Assembly: GCA_902622515.1 (NCBI GenBank)
Contig: CACNQE010000011.1
Coordinates: 1-64,000 of the forward strand
Direction of reading: 5' to 3'
From: an uncultured SAR116 cluster alpha proteobacterium
GTDB taxonomy: Bacteria; Pseudomonadota; Alphaproteobacteria; Puniceispirillales; Puniceispirillaceae
DNA: 64,000 nucleotides
The notes beneath the pieces were generated by a model, which was not told the DNA's origin, searched no databases, and worked only from the letters and a program-made list of their open reading frames with translations. Made by a program: the position numbers and the translations under genes. The first letter of the stretch is position 1, and every line of letters begins with the position of its first letter. Below, piece by piece: positions 17,820 through 26,713 of the stretch.

Positions 17820-18410
17820 ATGACACAGGCAAGATTACCTGACCTTGATTTAAGCACCTTTTCGGAAAAGCAGGCAGAGGTTTATAAAACTATTGAAAAC
17901 GGTCCAAGGGGTCGTGTCGCTGGCCCATTGCGCATTTGGATGCGAAATCCAGAATTAGCCGAACACGCACAAGCGCTTGGTCGATATGCACGTTTTGATA
18001 GCTGTCTTCCACCACGATTATCAGAATTAGCTATCTTAGTGACAGCCCGATATTGGTCTGCGCAATTTGAATGGGTACATCATGTGCCTTCTGCAAGGAA
18101 GGCAGAAATAGCAGATGATATAATAAACGCTATTTCATATGCAAAAAGGCCACATTTTAGTGACTCTTCTATGCAGGCTGTTTTTGACTACTGTGCCGAA
18201 TTACATCGAGATAAACTTATTTCAGACAATAATTATGAAAATGCAATTTCATGCCTTGGAACCGCAGGTGTTATTGATTTAACAGCTATATGTGGGTATT
18301 ACACACTCATATCAATGACCATCAAAGCATTTAATATTGAAGATATTTCAGATATAATATTACCAGATATCACGCTTGATCAAAGCGACTACTTTTTATC
18401 AGACTACTGA
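17820..18410 (+). CDS. Carboxymuconolactone decarboxylase family protein
   Basis: A 196-aa protein of the CMD/AhpD fold. GRVAGPLRIWMRNPELAEHAQALG, then LPPRLSELAILVTARYWSAQFEWVHHVPSA, match the conserved core. The AhpD CxxC is absent, and the motif EWVHH stands where CMD-like enzymes have their catalytic residues. It probably acts in ring-acid or peroxide-type metabolism with the flavin reductase upstream. The exact reaction cannot be read from sequence. Confidence 0.82.
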   Translation: MTQARLPDLDLSTFSEKQAEVYKTIENGPRGRVAGPLRIWMRNPELAEHAQALGRYARFDSCLPPRLSELAILVTARYWSAQFEWVHHVPSARKAEIADDIINAISYAKRPHFSDSSMQAVFDYCAELHRDKLISDNNYENAISCLGTAGVIDLTAICGYYTLISMTIKAFNIEDISDIILPDITLDQSDYFLSDY

Positions 18411-18415
18411 ATTAT

Positions 18416-19297
18416 TTAATCTTTTAATTTAGCCATTTCACCTGTATACCAATCACCGATTTCAGATGCTGTCATGAAAACTGCTTCGTCATGTTCCATT
18501 ACATAATCCAATAAGGCTTCAAGATATTTAATCCTATGTGGTACACCTGTAATATAAGGGTGTACAGATATCACCATAATTCTTGCATTATGTTCAGCTT
18601 CTTCATAAAGCCTATCAAATTGTCCCTTCCCTCTATTTAAAAATTCATCTGATTTATGCTGTTGCAGTGCGTATATGGTAATATCATTTGTCTCAACCGA
18701 ATAAGGAACTGTAGTGATGGTGCCAAAAGGAGTTGCTATTTCCTGTGGAAGGTCATCAATTACCCAATCAGCGACATACTCAATTCCAGCGGCTCGCAAG
18801 AAGTCAAGTGTTTCTTCTGTTTCCGTTAAACCAGGGCTTTCCCAAGAGCGTGGCTGCTCACCAACAAAATTTGCTATTGAATCCACAGCACGCTGGATAG
18901 TCTCTTTCTGGTAGGTAAGTCTGTGCGTGGGGCCTTGCAAAAAACCATGGCCCATAAATTCCCACCCTGCTTCTTTTGCAAAGCTTGCCACTCGAGGATA
19001 TGAATTACAAACATTTCCATTAATTGCAACCGTAGCTCTAATATTTCTGTCCGTAAGGGCTTTAAATTGTCGCCAAACGCCTGCACGCATTCCATATTCG
19101 TGCCAAGACCAATTTGGTACATCAGGGAGCAATGGCTGACCCATCGGAGGAGATAGCACCATGCGAGGCATAGGTCCTTCTATTCTCCACTCTTCTATGT
19201 TTACACATACCCAAACTGCCATTCTTTTTCCATTTGGCAATTTTAATTTTGGTCTGTCCACAATGGCTTGGTAGGGAATTCTATCAGAGAGTGCCAT
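18416..19297 (-). CDS. Polysaccharide deacetylase family protein (PuuE allantoinase-like)
   Basis: A 293-aa NodB-fold protein. Visible are VWVCVNIEEW at the first strand, the substrate-facing segment SWHEYGMRAGVWR, GHGFLQGPTHR and MVISVHPYITGVPHR near the C-terminus. This layout and length fit PuuE-type deacetylase / allantoinase proteins that act on small cyclic amides rather than polysaccharides. It is convergent with the CMD-like gene, 5 bases apart. The substrate is unknown. Confidence 0.8.
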   Translation of the reverse strand: MALSDRIPYQAIVDRPKLKLPNGKRMAVWVCVNIEEWRIEGPMPRMVLSPPMGQPLLPDVPNWSWHEYGMRAGVWRQFKALTDRNIRATVAINGNVCNSYPRVASFAKEAGWEFMGHGFLQGPTHRLTYQKETIQRAVDSIANFVGEQPRSWESPGLTETEETLDFLRAAGIEYVADWVIDDLPQEIATPFGTITTVPYSVETNDITIYALQQHKSDEFLNRGKGQFDRLYEEAEHNARIMVISVHPYITGVPHRIKYLEALLDYVMEHDEAVFMTASEIGDWYTGEMAKLKD

Positions 19298-19428
19298 AAT
19301 ATATCCTCACTATTTTAAACTCTAAGCACACATATTATGTTACGCATTTCTAGCACCAAATAAATAGATTTCTGACTTATTTTTAGAAAAAGGATAGATT
19401 TCAATGCTAACATAATTGTTAAAAATTA

Positions 19429-20364
19429 CTAATATTGACGAACAGGGTCTACAATATTTTTTGGCACGCGACCAGACTTAATAGCATGAATTGCCTCTAT
19501 AACTTGTTCCACTGCAGTTTCTGGATTCGTTTGTGCTCCTACATGCGGCCATATTGATATTTTTTTCTCCTCCCAAAATGGATGGGATACTGGCAAAGGC
19601 TCTTCACAAAAAACATCGAGCGCAGCTCCAGATAAATGTTCGATGCGCACAGCGTCCAGCAGAGCTATCTCATCCACCTGCTCACCTCTCCCAGCATTTA
19701 TAAAATATGCACCCTTAGGCATTTTCATAAATGCCTCTTTATTAAATAATTTCTTTGTGCTTAAAGTTAGAGGCAACAAACAAATATGAATGAGATTATT
19801 CGAAAGTAAATTTTGAAAACCTTCAGTTCCAATTTCCTGTTTGAACAAAATTTGTGGTTTTCTCGTCTGTGCCCAACCAGTCACTTCAAAATCAAAATTT
19901 CTTAATTTATTGGCAACAACTGAACCAATGGCTCCAATGCCGTAGACAGCCGTTTTCATTGCATAAGTACTGCGTTGGGGTAATTTATTAAATTCGCGTT
20001 TTTCTCTATTCTGGCGATAAAACGACCCATCCCTTAAAAAATCAAGAAGAACTGCCACCACCCACTGGCTCAGAGCATGAGACATATTAGTATCTACTAA
20101 TCTAATAATTGGAATAGATAAGGGTATGAACCTATCTTTCCACAAGTGATCTACACCCTGACCGAGTGAGCAGATTAATTTTAAGTTTTTTAATTCTGCT
20201 AATCTTCCCTCTGGGGGATTCCAAACAAGAGCTATTTCTGCTTTATCTGATTGCTTTTCAATCAGTGATACAAAGGAAAGCTTTTTGTTGAGCTTTCTAG
20301 CCCAATATTTCCATTCAACTAGACTGGAGTTATTCACGCCGTCATGGAAAGCAATTAATGTCAT
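19429..20364 (-). CDS. Glyoxylate/hydroxypyruvate reductase A-like D-2-hydroxyacid dehydrogenase
   Basis: A 311-aa NAD(P)-binding 2-hydroxyacid dehydrogenase of the GhrA branch. VYGIGAIGSVVANKL holds the dinucleotide motif, FINAGRGEQVDE the catalytic arginine region, and WPHVGAQTNPE the active-site histidine. Members reduce glyoxylate and hydroxypyruvate. It ends the catabolic block and is followed on the same strand, upstream, by a HisN-like phosphatase. Confidence 0.85.
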   Translation of the reverse strand: MTLIAFHDGVNNSSLVEWKYWARKLNKKLSFVSLIEKQSDKAEIALVWNPPEGRLAELKNLKLICSLGQGVDHLWKDRFIPLSIPIIRLVDTNMSHALSQWVVAVLLDFLRDGSFYRQNREKREFNKLPQRSTYAMKTAVYGIGAIGSVVANKLRNFDFEVTGWAQTRKPQILFKQEIGTEGFQNLLSNNLIHICLLPLTLSTKKLFNKEAFMKMPKGAYFINAGRGEQVDEIALLDAVRIEHLSGAALDVFCEEPLPVSHPFWEEKKISIWPHVGAQTNPETAVEQVIEAIHAIKSGRVPKNIVDPVRQY

Positions 20365-20389
20365 TACCCAACATTCCTATACTTTTTAA

Positions 20390-21070
20390 CTACAGTAATG
20401 AAAGCGCGCTCGCATGAAGTTTAGGGGTAGAAGCCGCTAGTATCTCACCTGCATTTTGAGTTTTTATCGGCTGACCAGACCAGTCGGTTACTATAGCGCC
20501 TGAAGCAAGGAGGATTGGTACTAAGGCCATCATATCATACGGAGATAATTTATGCTCCATAACTATGTCTAAATGGCCAGAAGCAAGTAACGCATAGTTA
20601 TGACAATCACCTCCATAATAAGTGTCTTTACATTTTTCTGAAATTTTTTGAAATTTTTGGAAGCCTTCTTTAGAAAAGGCATTTGGAGAGGATGTGGCAA
20701 TAAACGCATCTGATAAATCAATTTTTTTTGATGCGGAAATAAATTTTCCGTTCATCTTCACAGAAGATAAATTTTGAACCTCATCAAAAAAACCAATGTA
20801 AAGCTCATCCAAACAAGGCATATCAATTGAACCTATTATAGGTTTTTCATTGCTGCATAAAGCAATAAGCGTTCCAAATATAGGTTTTCCCGCTATGAAG
20901 GCTCTAGTGCCGTCGATTGGGTCAATACACCAACCTATTTTTTTATCTAGACTTCCACCATACTCCTCCCCAAAGATAGGATGAGATGGGAACTCGAAAT
21001 TTAATTGTTCTCTTATTTTTTCTTCAATTAGCTTATCAGCAATTGTAACTGGCGAGTTATCAATTTTCAT
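20390..21070 (-). CDS. hisN: Inositol-phosphatase-like protein, probable histidinol-phosphatase (HisN type); real N-terminus lies upstream
   Basis: From the ATG at 21070 the protein has 226 aa, with SPVTIAD, the metal site WCIDPIDGTRAF and the C-terminal YGGDCHNYALLASGHLD and PYDMMALVPIL of HisN/IMPase enzymes. These proteins are normally about 260 aa. The same frame stays open upstream to 21193 and reads LACFLEGVSALTRPIAIKYF, a clear match to the missing HisN N-terminus, but has no ATG, GTG or TTG there. Immediately before, ATG-AAG-TGG-AAA-AAA is followed by an in-frame TAA (21194-21196). So the gene either starts at ATT (21193) or is broken by that stop. Enzyme assignment good; start uncertain. 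Confidence 0.8.
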   Translation of the reverse strand: MKIDNSPVTIADKLIEEKIREQLNFEFPSHPIFGEEYGGSLDKKIGWCIDPIDGTRAFIAGKPIFGTLIALCSNEKPIIGSIDMPCLDELYIGFFDEVQNLSSVKMNGKFISASKKIDLSDAFIATSSPNAFSKEGFQKFQKISEKCKDTYYGGDCHNYALLASGHLDIVMEHKLSPYDMMALVPILLASGAIVTDWSGQPIKTQNAGEILAASTPKLHASALSLL

Positions 21071-21247
21071 ATCAACGTTATTGATATTACGAAAGTATTT
21101 GATAGCTATTGGTCTTGTTAAAGCAGATACTCCTTCTAGGAAGCAAGCTAACTTTTCTATGTTTAAATCTAACTGTTCAAGTGGGTCTTTAATTTATTTT
21201 TTCCACTTCATATTTTCAATATTCAACTAAACTTGGAGTTTCTGCAA

Positions 21248-21814
21248 TTATTTTTCTGCATCTATTTGCTCTTGAGACGGCAATGCGACGGGTGAAGCAG
21301 AGAGACTTCTTAAATATGCGATCATATTAGCCCTATCAGATGGTTTCTTCAAACCAGCAAAATTCATTTTTGTTCCTTTTATGTAAGCCTTTGGCTTGTA
21401 CAAAAAAGCGTTTAATGATTCATAATCCCATTGGCCTCCCATACCAACCAAAGCGTCAGAGTACTGAAAACCGTCCTTTTTACCTTTACCTGCATCTACA
21501 ATATTCCATAACATCGGCCCTGTTTTATTCTTTCCATCCTCGCTAAATTCGTGACAAGCTGTACATTTTTTTGCTAACTTCATGCCTGCTTGAATATCTG
21601 CTGAGGAAAGTAGAGCTAAAATCGGCTCTGGACCCTGGTCAGTAGGTGCTGCACTGTTACCTTCGGTCGACACTTGTTTTACCTCTATAGGATAAGCATT
21701 TTCAGCTAGCTCTTCATGTGGAACTAATATTTCCGCAATTTTTCCGCCACCCATTGCCAAAAGACCTGCTAGCAAAAATGCCGCCAGAATTTTATTTGTC
21801 TTTAGATTATCCAT
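21248..21814 (-). CDS. Membrane-anchored c-type cytochrome (CycM/c552-like)
   Basis: A 188-aa protein with one N-terminal hydrophobic segment (about residues 9-25) and one haem site CTACH near residue 85. The methionine ligand is probably in KGTKMNF. The layout of anchor, linker and a single class I cytochrome domain is that of CycM/c552. It faces the periplasm and would pass electrons to a terminal oxidase. It is divergent from kdsB, a pairing common in alphaproteobacteria. Confidence 0.87.
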   Translation of the reverse strand: MDNLKTNKILAAFLLAGLLAMGGGKIAEILVPHEELAENAYPIEVKQVSTEGNSAAPTDQGPEPILALLSSADIQAGMKLAKKCTACHEFSEDGKNKTGPMLWNIVDAGKGKKDGFQYSDALVGMGGQWDYESLNAFLYKPKAYIKGTKMNFAGLKKPSDRANMIAYLRSLSASPVALPSQEQIDAEK

Positions 21815-21896
21815 GCGAAACCCCCAATATCACAGTTATATCTATTAAACACACTAGAGCCTACTTGAAAATAAACACCAATTTTGTTTTATATTT

Positions 21897-21909
21897 CACA
21901 CTTTGTGAT
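21897..21909. promoter_or_regulatory. Palindrome TCACA-CTT-TGTGA between cytochrome c and kdsB
   Basis: A perfect 5-bp inverted repeat with a 3-base spacer in the divergent intergenic region, extended by T/A at both ends. It may bind a regulator of the cytochrome gene. It does not match the FNR consensus, so only the symmetry supports it. Confidence 0.25.
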
Positions 21910-21983
21910 ACCCTAAACTATCATCTCTCTCAAGCCCTAGAGAGTTGACAATTGCTGAATTCTTTTGCTGGATACACCGAATT

Positions 21984-22778
21984 ATGAAAAAAAACGATAT
22001 GCCTAATAAAAATAACTTCATTACTGTTATTCCTGCTCGAATGAAATCTATCCGTTTGCCTAATAAGCCTATGCAAATTATTGCAGGCGAGCCAATGGTT
22101 ATTCATGTCTGGAAACGAGCTGTGGCCGCCAATTTAGGACCCGTTTTGGTTGCATGTGATGATGATAGTATCCTTAAAGCTATCCAAAAAGAAGGAGGAA
22201 CCGCCTTATTAACTGATAGTAATCTGCCGTCTGGCTCAGATAGAATTTTTGAAGCTTTATGCGAATTTGACCCAGATGAGACATATCGACGCATAATAAA
22301 TTTACAGGGTGACCTCCCAGATATTCCAATAAACTATCTAACGCTGTTAGCAAATATGCTGTATCAAGATAAGTTTGATTTATGCACATTGGTAGCGCCA
22401 TGCAAAAGAGACGAAATTAATGCACCACAGGTGGTGAAAGCTATAATGAGTTGGAAGTCAGAATATTCTAATTCAGACTTTACAATAGGTAGGGCACATT
22501 ATTTTAGTAGGGCGCCAATTCCATTTGGTAGTGATATATTTTGGCATCACATCGGGGTATATGGATGGAAACGAGATGCGCTAAAAAGATTTGTTGAAAG
22601 TTCTCCATCGGACCTAGAACAGACTGAAAAGTTAGAACAGCTCAGGGCTCTTGAGCTAGGTTTGACCATTGGAGCAGGGAGAGTCGATAAACCTGCTGTT
22701 GGAATTGATACTCCACAGGATTTGATAGACATTCGAAAAAGAATTAGTGGCCATTTAAAAAGAGGTAATAATGAGTAA
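21984..22778 (+). CDS. kdsB: 3-deoxy-manno-octulosonate cytidylyltransferase (CMP-KDO synthetase)
   Basis: This 264-aa enzyme makes CMP-KDO from CTP and KDO for lipopolysaccharide. VIPARMKSIRLPNKPMQIIAGEPMVIHVW is the nucleotide-binding N-terminus (seen here as VIPARMKSIRLPNKP, then MVIHVWKRA), followed by NLQGDLPDI with the metal aspartate and GVYGWKRDALKRF. The ATG at 21984 is preferred; an in-frame ATG at 21999 and a TTG at 21945 are alternatives, and none has a strong ribosome site. It overlaps pheA by eight bases. Confidence 0.92.
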   Translation: MKKNDMPNKNNFITVIPARMKSIRLPNKPMQIIAGEPMVIHVWKRAVAANLGPVLVACDDDSILKAIQKEGGTALLTDSNLPSGSDRIFEALCEFDPDETYRRIINLQGDLPDIPINYLTLLANMLYQDKFDLCTLVAPCKRDEINAPQVVKAIMSWKSEYSNSDFTIGRAHYFSRAPIPFGSDIFWHHIGVYGWKRDALKRFVESSPSDLEQTEKLEQLRALELGLTIGAGRVDKPAVGIDTPQDLIDIRKRISGHLKRGNNE

Positions 22779-23625
22779 TTTACAGAAGATAGCATTTCAA
22801 GGTGTTCCAGGTGCATACTCTCATCTTTCCTGCCAGGCATTTTGCCCCGACTGGGAGCCTGTAGCTTATGATAGTTTTTCTGGAATGTTAAGAGCTGTAC
22901 AAAACGGTGAATGCTCTTACGCTATGGTGCCAGTTGAAAACTCAACGGCTGGCCGTGTTGCTGATATTCATCATATGTTACCTGAATCTGGATTACATAT
23001 CATTGCAGAACATTTTCAACCTGTAAAACACCATTTACTTGGTATTAAAGGAACTAAAATATCTTATATTAAAGAGGTGCATAGCCACGAGCAGGGTTTA
23101 GCACAATGCAGAAAAACGCTTGAAAGACTTGGTATAGAGCCTGTTATTCATTCAGACACAGCAGGTGCGGCGCGTGATGTTTCAAGTTGGAATGACCCAT
23201 CTAAAGCTGCGATAGCTTCAAAATTAGCAGCTGATATTTACGGCCTAGAGATATTAATGGATGAAATTACAGATATGACACTTAACACGACTAGGTTCCT
23301 AATTATGCAAAAACAAATTAAGATTCCTGATACTAAGTTTGATAACACACATTGTACATTCGTCTTTTCTCTTCGATCCGTGCCAGCGGCGCTGTATAAA
23401 GCACTCGGTGGATTTGCAACTAACGGAATAAATTTAACTAAAATCGAATCTTATATGTATGGTAATCAAATGCAAGCTGTACAGTTTTATGTGGATTGCG
23501 AAGGACATATAGAACAAGAGAATATGCAACTTGCCTTAGAGGAATTAAAATTTTACTGCCTCCCTAATGCAGTTCGTGTTCTTGGCTGTTATCCTTCAAG
23601 CCCATATCGGCAAAATATCAAATAA
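22771..23625 (+). CDS. pheA: Prephenate dehydratase
   Basis: A 284-aa enzyme converting prephenate to phenylpyruvate in phenylalanine synthesis. IAFQGVPGAYSHLSCQAF begins the catalytic domain, VPVENSTAGRVADIHHML follows, and TTRFLIM holds the catalytic threonine-arginine-phenylalanine motif. A C-terminal ACT domain (about residue 195 onward; ALGGFATNGINLTKIESY) gives feedback control. There is no chorismate mutase domain, as usual in alphaproteobacteria. It is coupled to kdsB by an eight-base overlap. Confidence 0.93.
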   Translation: MSNLQKIAFQGVPGAYSHLSCQAFCPDWEPVAYDSFSGMLRAVQNGECSYAMVPVENSTAGRVADIHHMLPESGLHIIAEHFQPVKHHLLGIKGTKISYIKEVHSHEQGLAQCRKTLERLGIEPVIHSDTAGAARDVSSWNDPSKAAIASKLAADIYGLEILMDEITDMTLNTTRFLIMQKQIKIPDTKFDNTHCTFVFSLRSVPAALYKALGGFATNGINLTKIESYMYGNQMQAVQFYVDCEGHIEQENMQLALEELKFYCLPNAVRVLGCYPSSPYRQNIK

Positions 23626-23692
23626 GAAATAATTATCTTTCTGACTCTAAAAAAGCTTGTTTGTTGTGATGCTATGTTCCATATTCTGCTAT

Positions 23693-23783
23693 GAAAGGTT
23701 GAATGGACGGTTTGTTCTGCACAACAGGTCAGGTCCGAAAGGAAGCAGCCACCGTAGTTTATAATTGGGTTGTTCAACCTTTC
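23693..23783 (+). ncRNA. ffs: Bacterial small SRP RNA (4.5S RNA)
   Basis: The universally conserved apical loop is present around 23728-23750 (GGTCAGGTCCGAAAGG, then AAGCAGCC). The ends pair perfectly over 11 bases: GAAAGGTTGAA at 23693-23703 with TTCAACCTTTC at 23773-23783. It forms the RNA core of the signal recognition particle with Ffh. A position just before dnaX is usual for alphaproteobacteria. Confidence 0.93.
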
Positions 23784-23931
23784 GCTTTACCTATAGCTAT
23801 ATACGTTGAAATACTCTTTACTAAGTTAGTTTCAACATTAAATAATTGAAGATTTCCGAGAGGATAGCATTTAAGTAAGGAAAATTATTTTCAATAAATT
23901 ATAGAGTTAGCATTGTTGAGAGTAAACATTC

Positions 23932-25761
23932 ATGGAACAAAGAAACTCTTCCATATATAGAGTTTTAGCACGAAAATATCGTCCAGATAATTTCGATTCG
24001 TTAATAGGTCAAGAAGCGTTAGTTCAAACACTTACTAACGCTATAGAATTAAATAGGCTAGCACATGCCTTTATTTTAACCGGTGTTCGTGGAGTTGGGA
24101 AAACAACTACAGCAAGAATATTAGCTAAAGGTCTAAACTGTATCGGGCCTGACAGCACTGCAAAGCCCAACATAAACCCTTGTAATCAATGCGAACCATG
24201 CAAAGCGATTCAAATGGGCAACCATATAGACGTCCTAGAAATGGATGCTGCCTCAAATACCGGGGTAGATGATATTCGTGAAATCATTGATGGTAGCGTC
24301 TACCGTCCTGTTTCTGCAAGATATAAAATCTATATAATAGACGAAGTGCATATGCTGTCAAAAAATGCATTTAATGCCTTGTTGAAAACATTAGAAGAAC
24401 CGCCGGACACAGTAAAATTTATCTTTGCTACTACTGAAATTCGTAAGGTTCCTATAACAATTTTATCGCGTTGTCAGAGATTTGACCTAAGACGCGTACC
24501 TATGGATTTACTAATTACACACCTATCAAATATCGCTACTGTTGAAAATATACAAACAGAGCCAGAAGCCATCCGCCTTATAGCATATGCTGCCGAAGGA
24601 TCTGTTCGTGACTGTTTATCCCTACTCGACCAGGCCTGTTCGCTTGGAGCAAATAATATCACTACATCTGTAATTGAAAATATGCTTGGCCACGCCAATT
24701 CAAATGCTTTGTTGGATTTACTTCAAAGTTGCCTTGAAGGAGATATTCAAATAGCACTATCATCCTTAAAAAAGGCTGTTGATATAGGTGCTGAACCGGA
24801 GCAAATTATATCTGACTTGATGGATTTTACCCATCAGGCATCACTTATTGCAAGCAACTCTGATTTACCGGATATCAGTGACTCTGCACGTGAAAAAATT
24901 TCAATTCTTGCAAAATTAGGCATCCCACAACTAGCAAGATGTTGGCAAATATTACTTAAGGGTTATCAGGAAATAAAATTTGCTCCTAGACCAGAAGCAG
25001 CTGCAGAAATGTTGATTATCAGACTAGCTCATACATCTCCAATGCCTACCCCTTCTGAAATTTTAGAAAAACTTCCAAAAGCGCCCACACAAACAGCGCG
25101 AGAGCCAGACAAAAATAGTGAACTTCTTTCTTCTTTGAAGGATGATGACAAAACAGTTAACCAATCAAATAATTCTGATACATCAACTCATGAGGAATCC
25201 AATATTAAAAAGATTGTTAGCGAACGAAGCCTATCTGGAAAAACAGGCGCCGAACACGACCAGTTTGTTAAATCTCTGAATAAACGAAACAATTCACCAT
25301 TAGGAAATCTGCGCGATATTGCAGAATATTGCGAAAAAAAAGGGGCTCTTATTCTTGCCGCTGATATCCGTAATTACGTTGAATTGGTTAATTTCAATAA
25401 TACAAGCTTAGAAATTCAATTAGTAGAGGGAGCATCAGAAGACCTTCCTGTAAAAATTATGCAATTTTTGAACGCTAATACGGATAAAAATTGGCAGATT
25501 TCTATCAGCGATAAACCTGCCAACCCCACCCTTCAAGAGGAAGATAAACAAGTAAGGAAAAAACAATTGTATCGAGCATCTAAACATCCTGTCGCACAAG
25601 AGGTGTTAAAAGCATTTCCAGGCGCAAGGGTTATAGATGTTGTTGAACCCACTCAATCAGAACGTTCTTCCTCATCATCATCTATGGAAACGTCAAAGTT
25701 TATTACTAATTTAAATCAGTCTGGTTTACAAAAACCTGGAAACAGACAGGAGGAAATGTAA
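23932..25761 (+). CDS. dnaX: DNA polymerase III subunit gamma/tau
   Basis: A 609-aa clamp-loader ATPase. Residues 1-240 form the AAA+ part: KYRPDNFDSLIGQE, Walker A GVRGVGKTTTAR, four zinc cysteines (NCIGP, then CNQCEPC), Walker B and sensor in IIDEVHMLSK and SRCQRFDLRR. The C-terminal third is a charged linker and the tau domain. A heptamer A-AAA-AAG at 24768-24774 is in the frame used for -1 slippage, and the -1 frame stops four codons later. It begins the conserved dnaX-ybaB-recR operon. Confidence 0.95.
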   Translation: MEQRNSSIYRVLARKYRPDNFDSLIGQEALVQTLTNAIELNRLAHAFILTGVRGVGKTTTARILAKGLNCIGPDSTAKPNINPCNQCEPCKAIQMGNHIDVLEMDAASNTGVDDIREIIDGSVYRPVSARYKIYIIDEVHMLSKNAFNALLKTLEEPPDTVKFIFATTEIRKVPITILSRCQRFDLRRVPMDLLITHLSNIATVENIQTEPEAIRLIAYAAEGSVRDCLSLLDQACSLGANNITTSVIENMLGHANSNALLDLLQSCLEGDIQIALSSLKKAVDIGAEPEQIISDLMDFTHQASLIASNSDLPDISDSAREKISILAKLGIPQLARCWQILLKGYQEIKFAPRPEAAAEMLIIRLAHTSPMPTPSEILEKLPKAPTQTAREPDKNSELLSSLKDDDKTVNQSNNSDTSTHEESNIKKIVSERSLSGKTGAEHDQFVKSLNKRNNSPLGNLRDIAEYCEKKGALILAADIRNYVELVNFNNTSLEIQLVEGASEDLPVKIMQFLNANTDKNWQISISDKPANPTLQEEDKQVRKKQLYRASKHPVAQEVLKAFPGARVIDVVEPTQSERSSSSSSMETSKFITNLNQSGLQKPGNRQEEM

Positions 25762-25762
25762 A

Positions 25763-26086
25763 ATGCGAAATCTGGGTGGAATGATGAAAAAAGTGCAAGA
25801 AATGCAATCTCAGATAGAAAAAATGCAGAATGAAATAGCAAGCCGTCATTTCTCAGCTACGTCTGGCGGAGGTGCGGTTTCAGTAACAATTACAGGAAAA
25901 GGAAAAGTTATTTCAGTCTCCATCACGGAAGATGTTGTAAATCCAAAAGATATAGAGACGTTAGAGGATTTAATACAGCTAGCAGTAAATAATGCTAAAG
26001 ATGAAGCAGACAAGGTTTTAACCTCAGAAATGAGTAAGCTGACTGGGGGGCTCCCCTTACCACCTGGTATGAAATTCCCATTTTAA
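25763..26086 (+). CDS. ybaB: YbaB/EbfC family nucleoid-associated protein
   Basis: A 107-aa DNA-binding protein. It shows the family's opening amphipathic helix (NLGGMMKKVQEMQSQIEKMQ), the VSVTITGKGKVISVSI beta segment and the C-terminal proline-rich GGLPLPPGMKFPF. It starts one base after dnaX and is followed after one base by recR, so all three are one operon. Confidence 0.93.
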   Translation: MRNLGGMMKKVQEMQSQIEKMQNEIASRHFSATSGGGAVSVTITGKGKVISVSITEDVVNPKDIETLEDLIQLAVNNAKDEADKVLTSEMSKLTGGLPLPPGMKFPF

Positions 26087-26087
26087 T

Positions 26088-26696
26088 ATGGAAGAAGATA
26101 ACTTAAAGAATCTAATTAAAAGGCTTAGTAAGTTGCCGGGACTCGGGCCTCGCTCTGCCCAGAGAGCTGCCCTTTTTCTTATTAAAAATAAAGAAAAGGA
26201 CATGCTCCCACTTTCGAAGGCCCTATATGACGTCGCTCATTATTATAAGCCCTGCGTACAGTGTAACAATCTAACTGAATCCGATAAATGTTCAATTTGT
26301 GACGACCCACGAAGACACCAAAACCGTTTATGCGTTGTTGAGGATATATCTGATTTATGGGCAATAGAAAGGTCAGGTGTTTTTCAAGGAAAATATTTTG
26401 TTTTGGGAGGCAATTTGAATATTATGGATGGACGAGGTCCAAGTGAGCTAGGAATCGACAAATTGGTTAAATACGTAAGTTTGATGTGTGACACACATAC
26501 TAGTAATGAAATAATTCTTGCAACTTCCGCAACTGTGGAGGGCCAGACAACCGCCCACTATATTGCTGAAAGACTTCAGGAATTTTCTATTATTATTTCA
26601 AGACTTGCCCATGGTGTGCCAGTAGGCGGTGAGCTAAATTACCTAGATGATGGTACTCTTGCACTGGCAATGAAAGCTAGAACGCCTGTTGGTTAA
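26088..26696 (+). CDS. recR: Recombination mediator protein RecR
   Basis: A 202-aa protein of the RecFOR pathway that helps load RecA at gaps. KLPGLGPRSAQRAALFLI is the helix-hairpin-helix part, CVQCNNLTESDKCSIC is the four-cysteine zinc finger, and the Toprim domain runs from LCVVEDISDLWAIE through LATSATVEGQTTAHYIAERL. Length and order are standard. The last gene of the dnaX operon; the convergent rmuC gene follows. Confidence 0.95.
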   Translation: MEEDNLKNLIKRLSKLPGLGPRSAQRAALFLIKNKEKDMLPLSKALYDVAHYYKPCVQCNNLTESDKCSICDDPRRHQNRLCVVEDISDLWAIERSGVFQGKYFVLGGNLNIMDGRGPSELGIDKLVKYVSLMCDTHTSNEIILATSATVEGQTTAHYIAERLQEFSIIISRLAHGVPVGGELNYLDDGTLALAMKARTPVG

Positions 26697-26713
26697 TTAA
26701 CAAGCTTGAAAAA

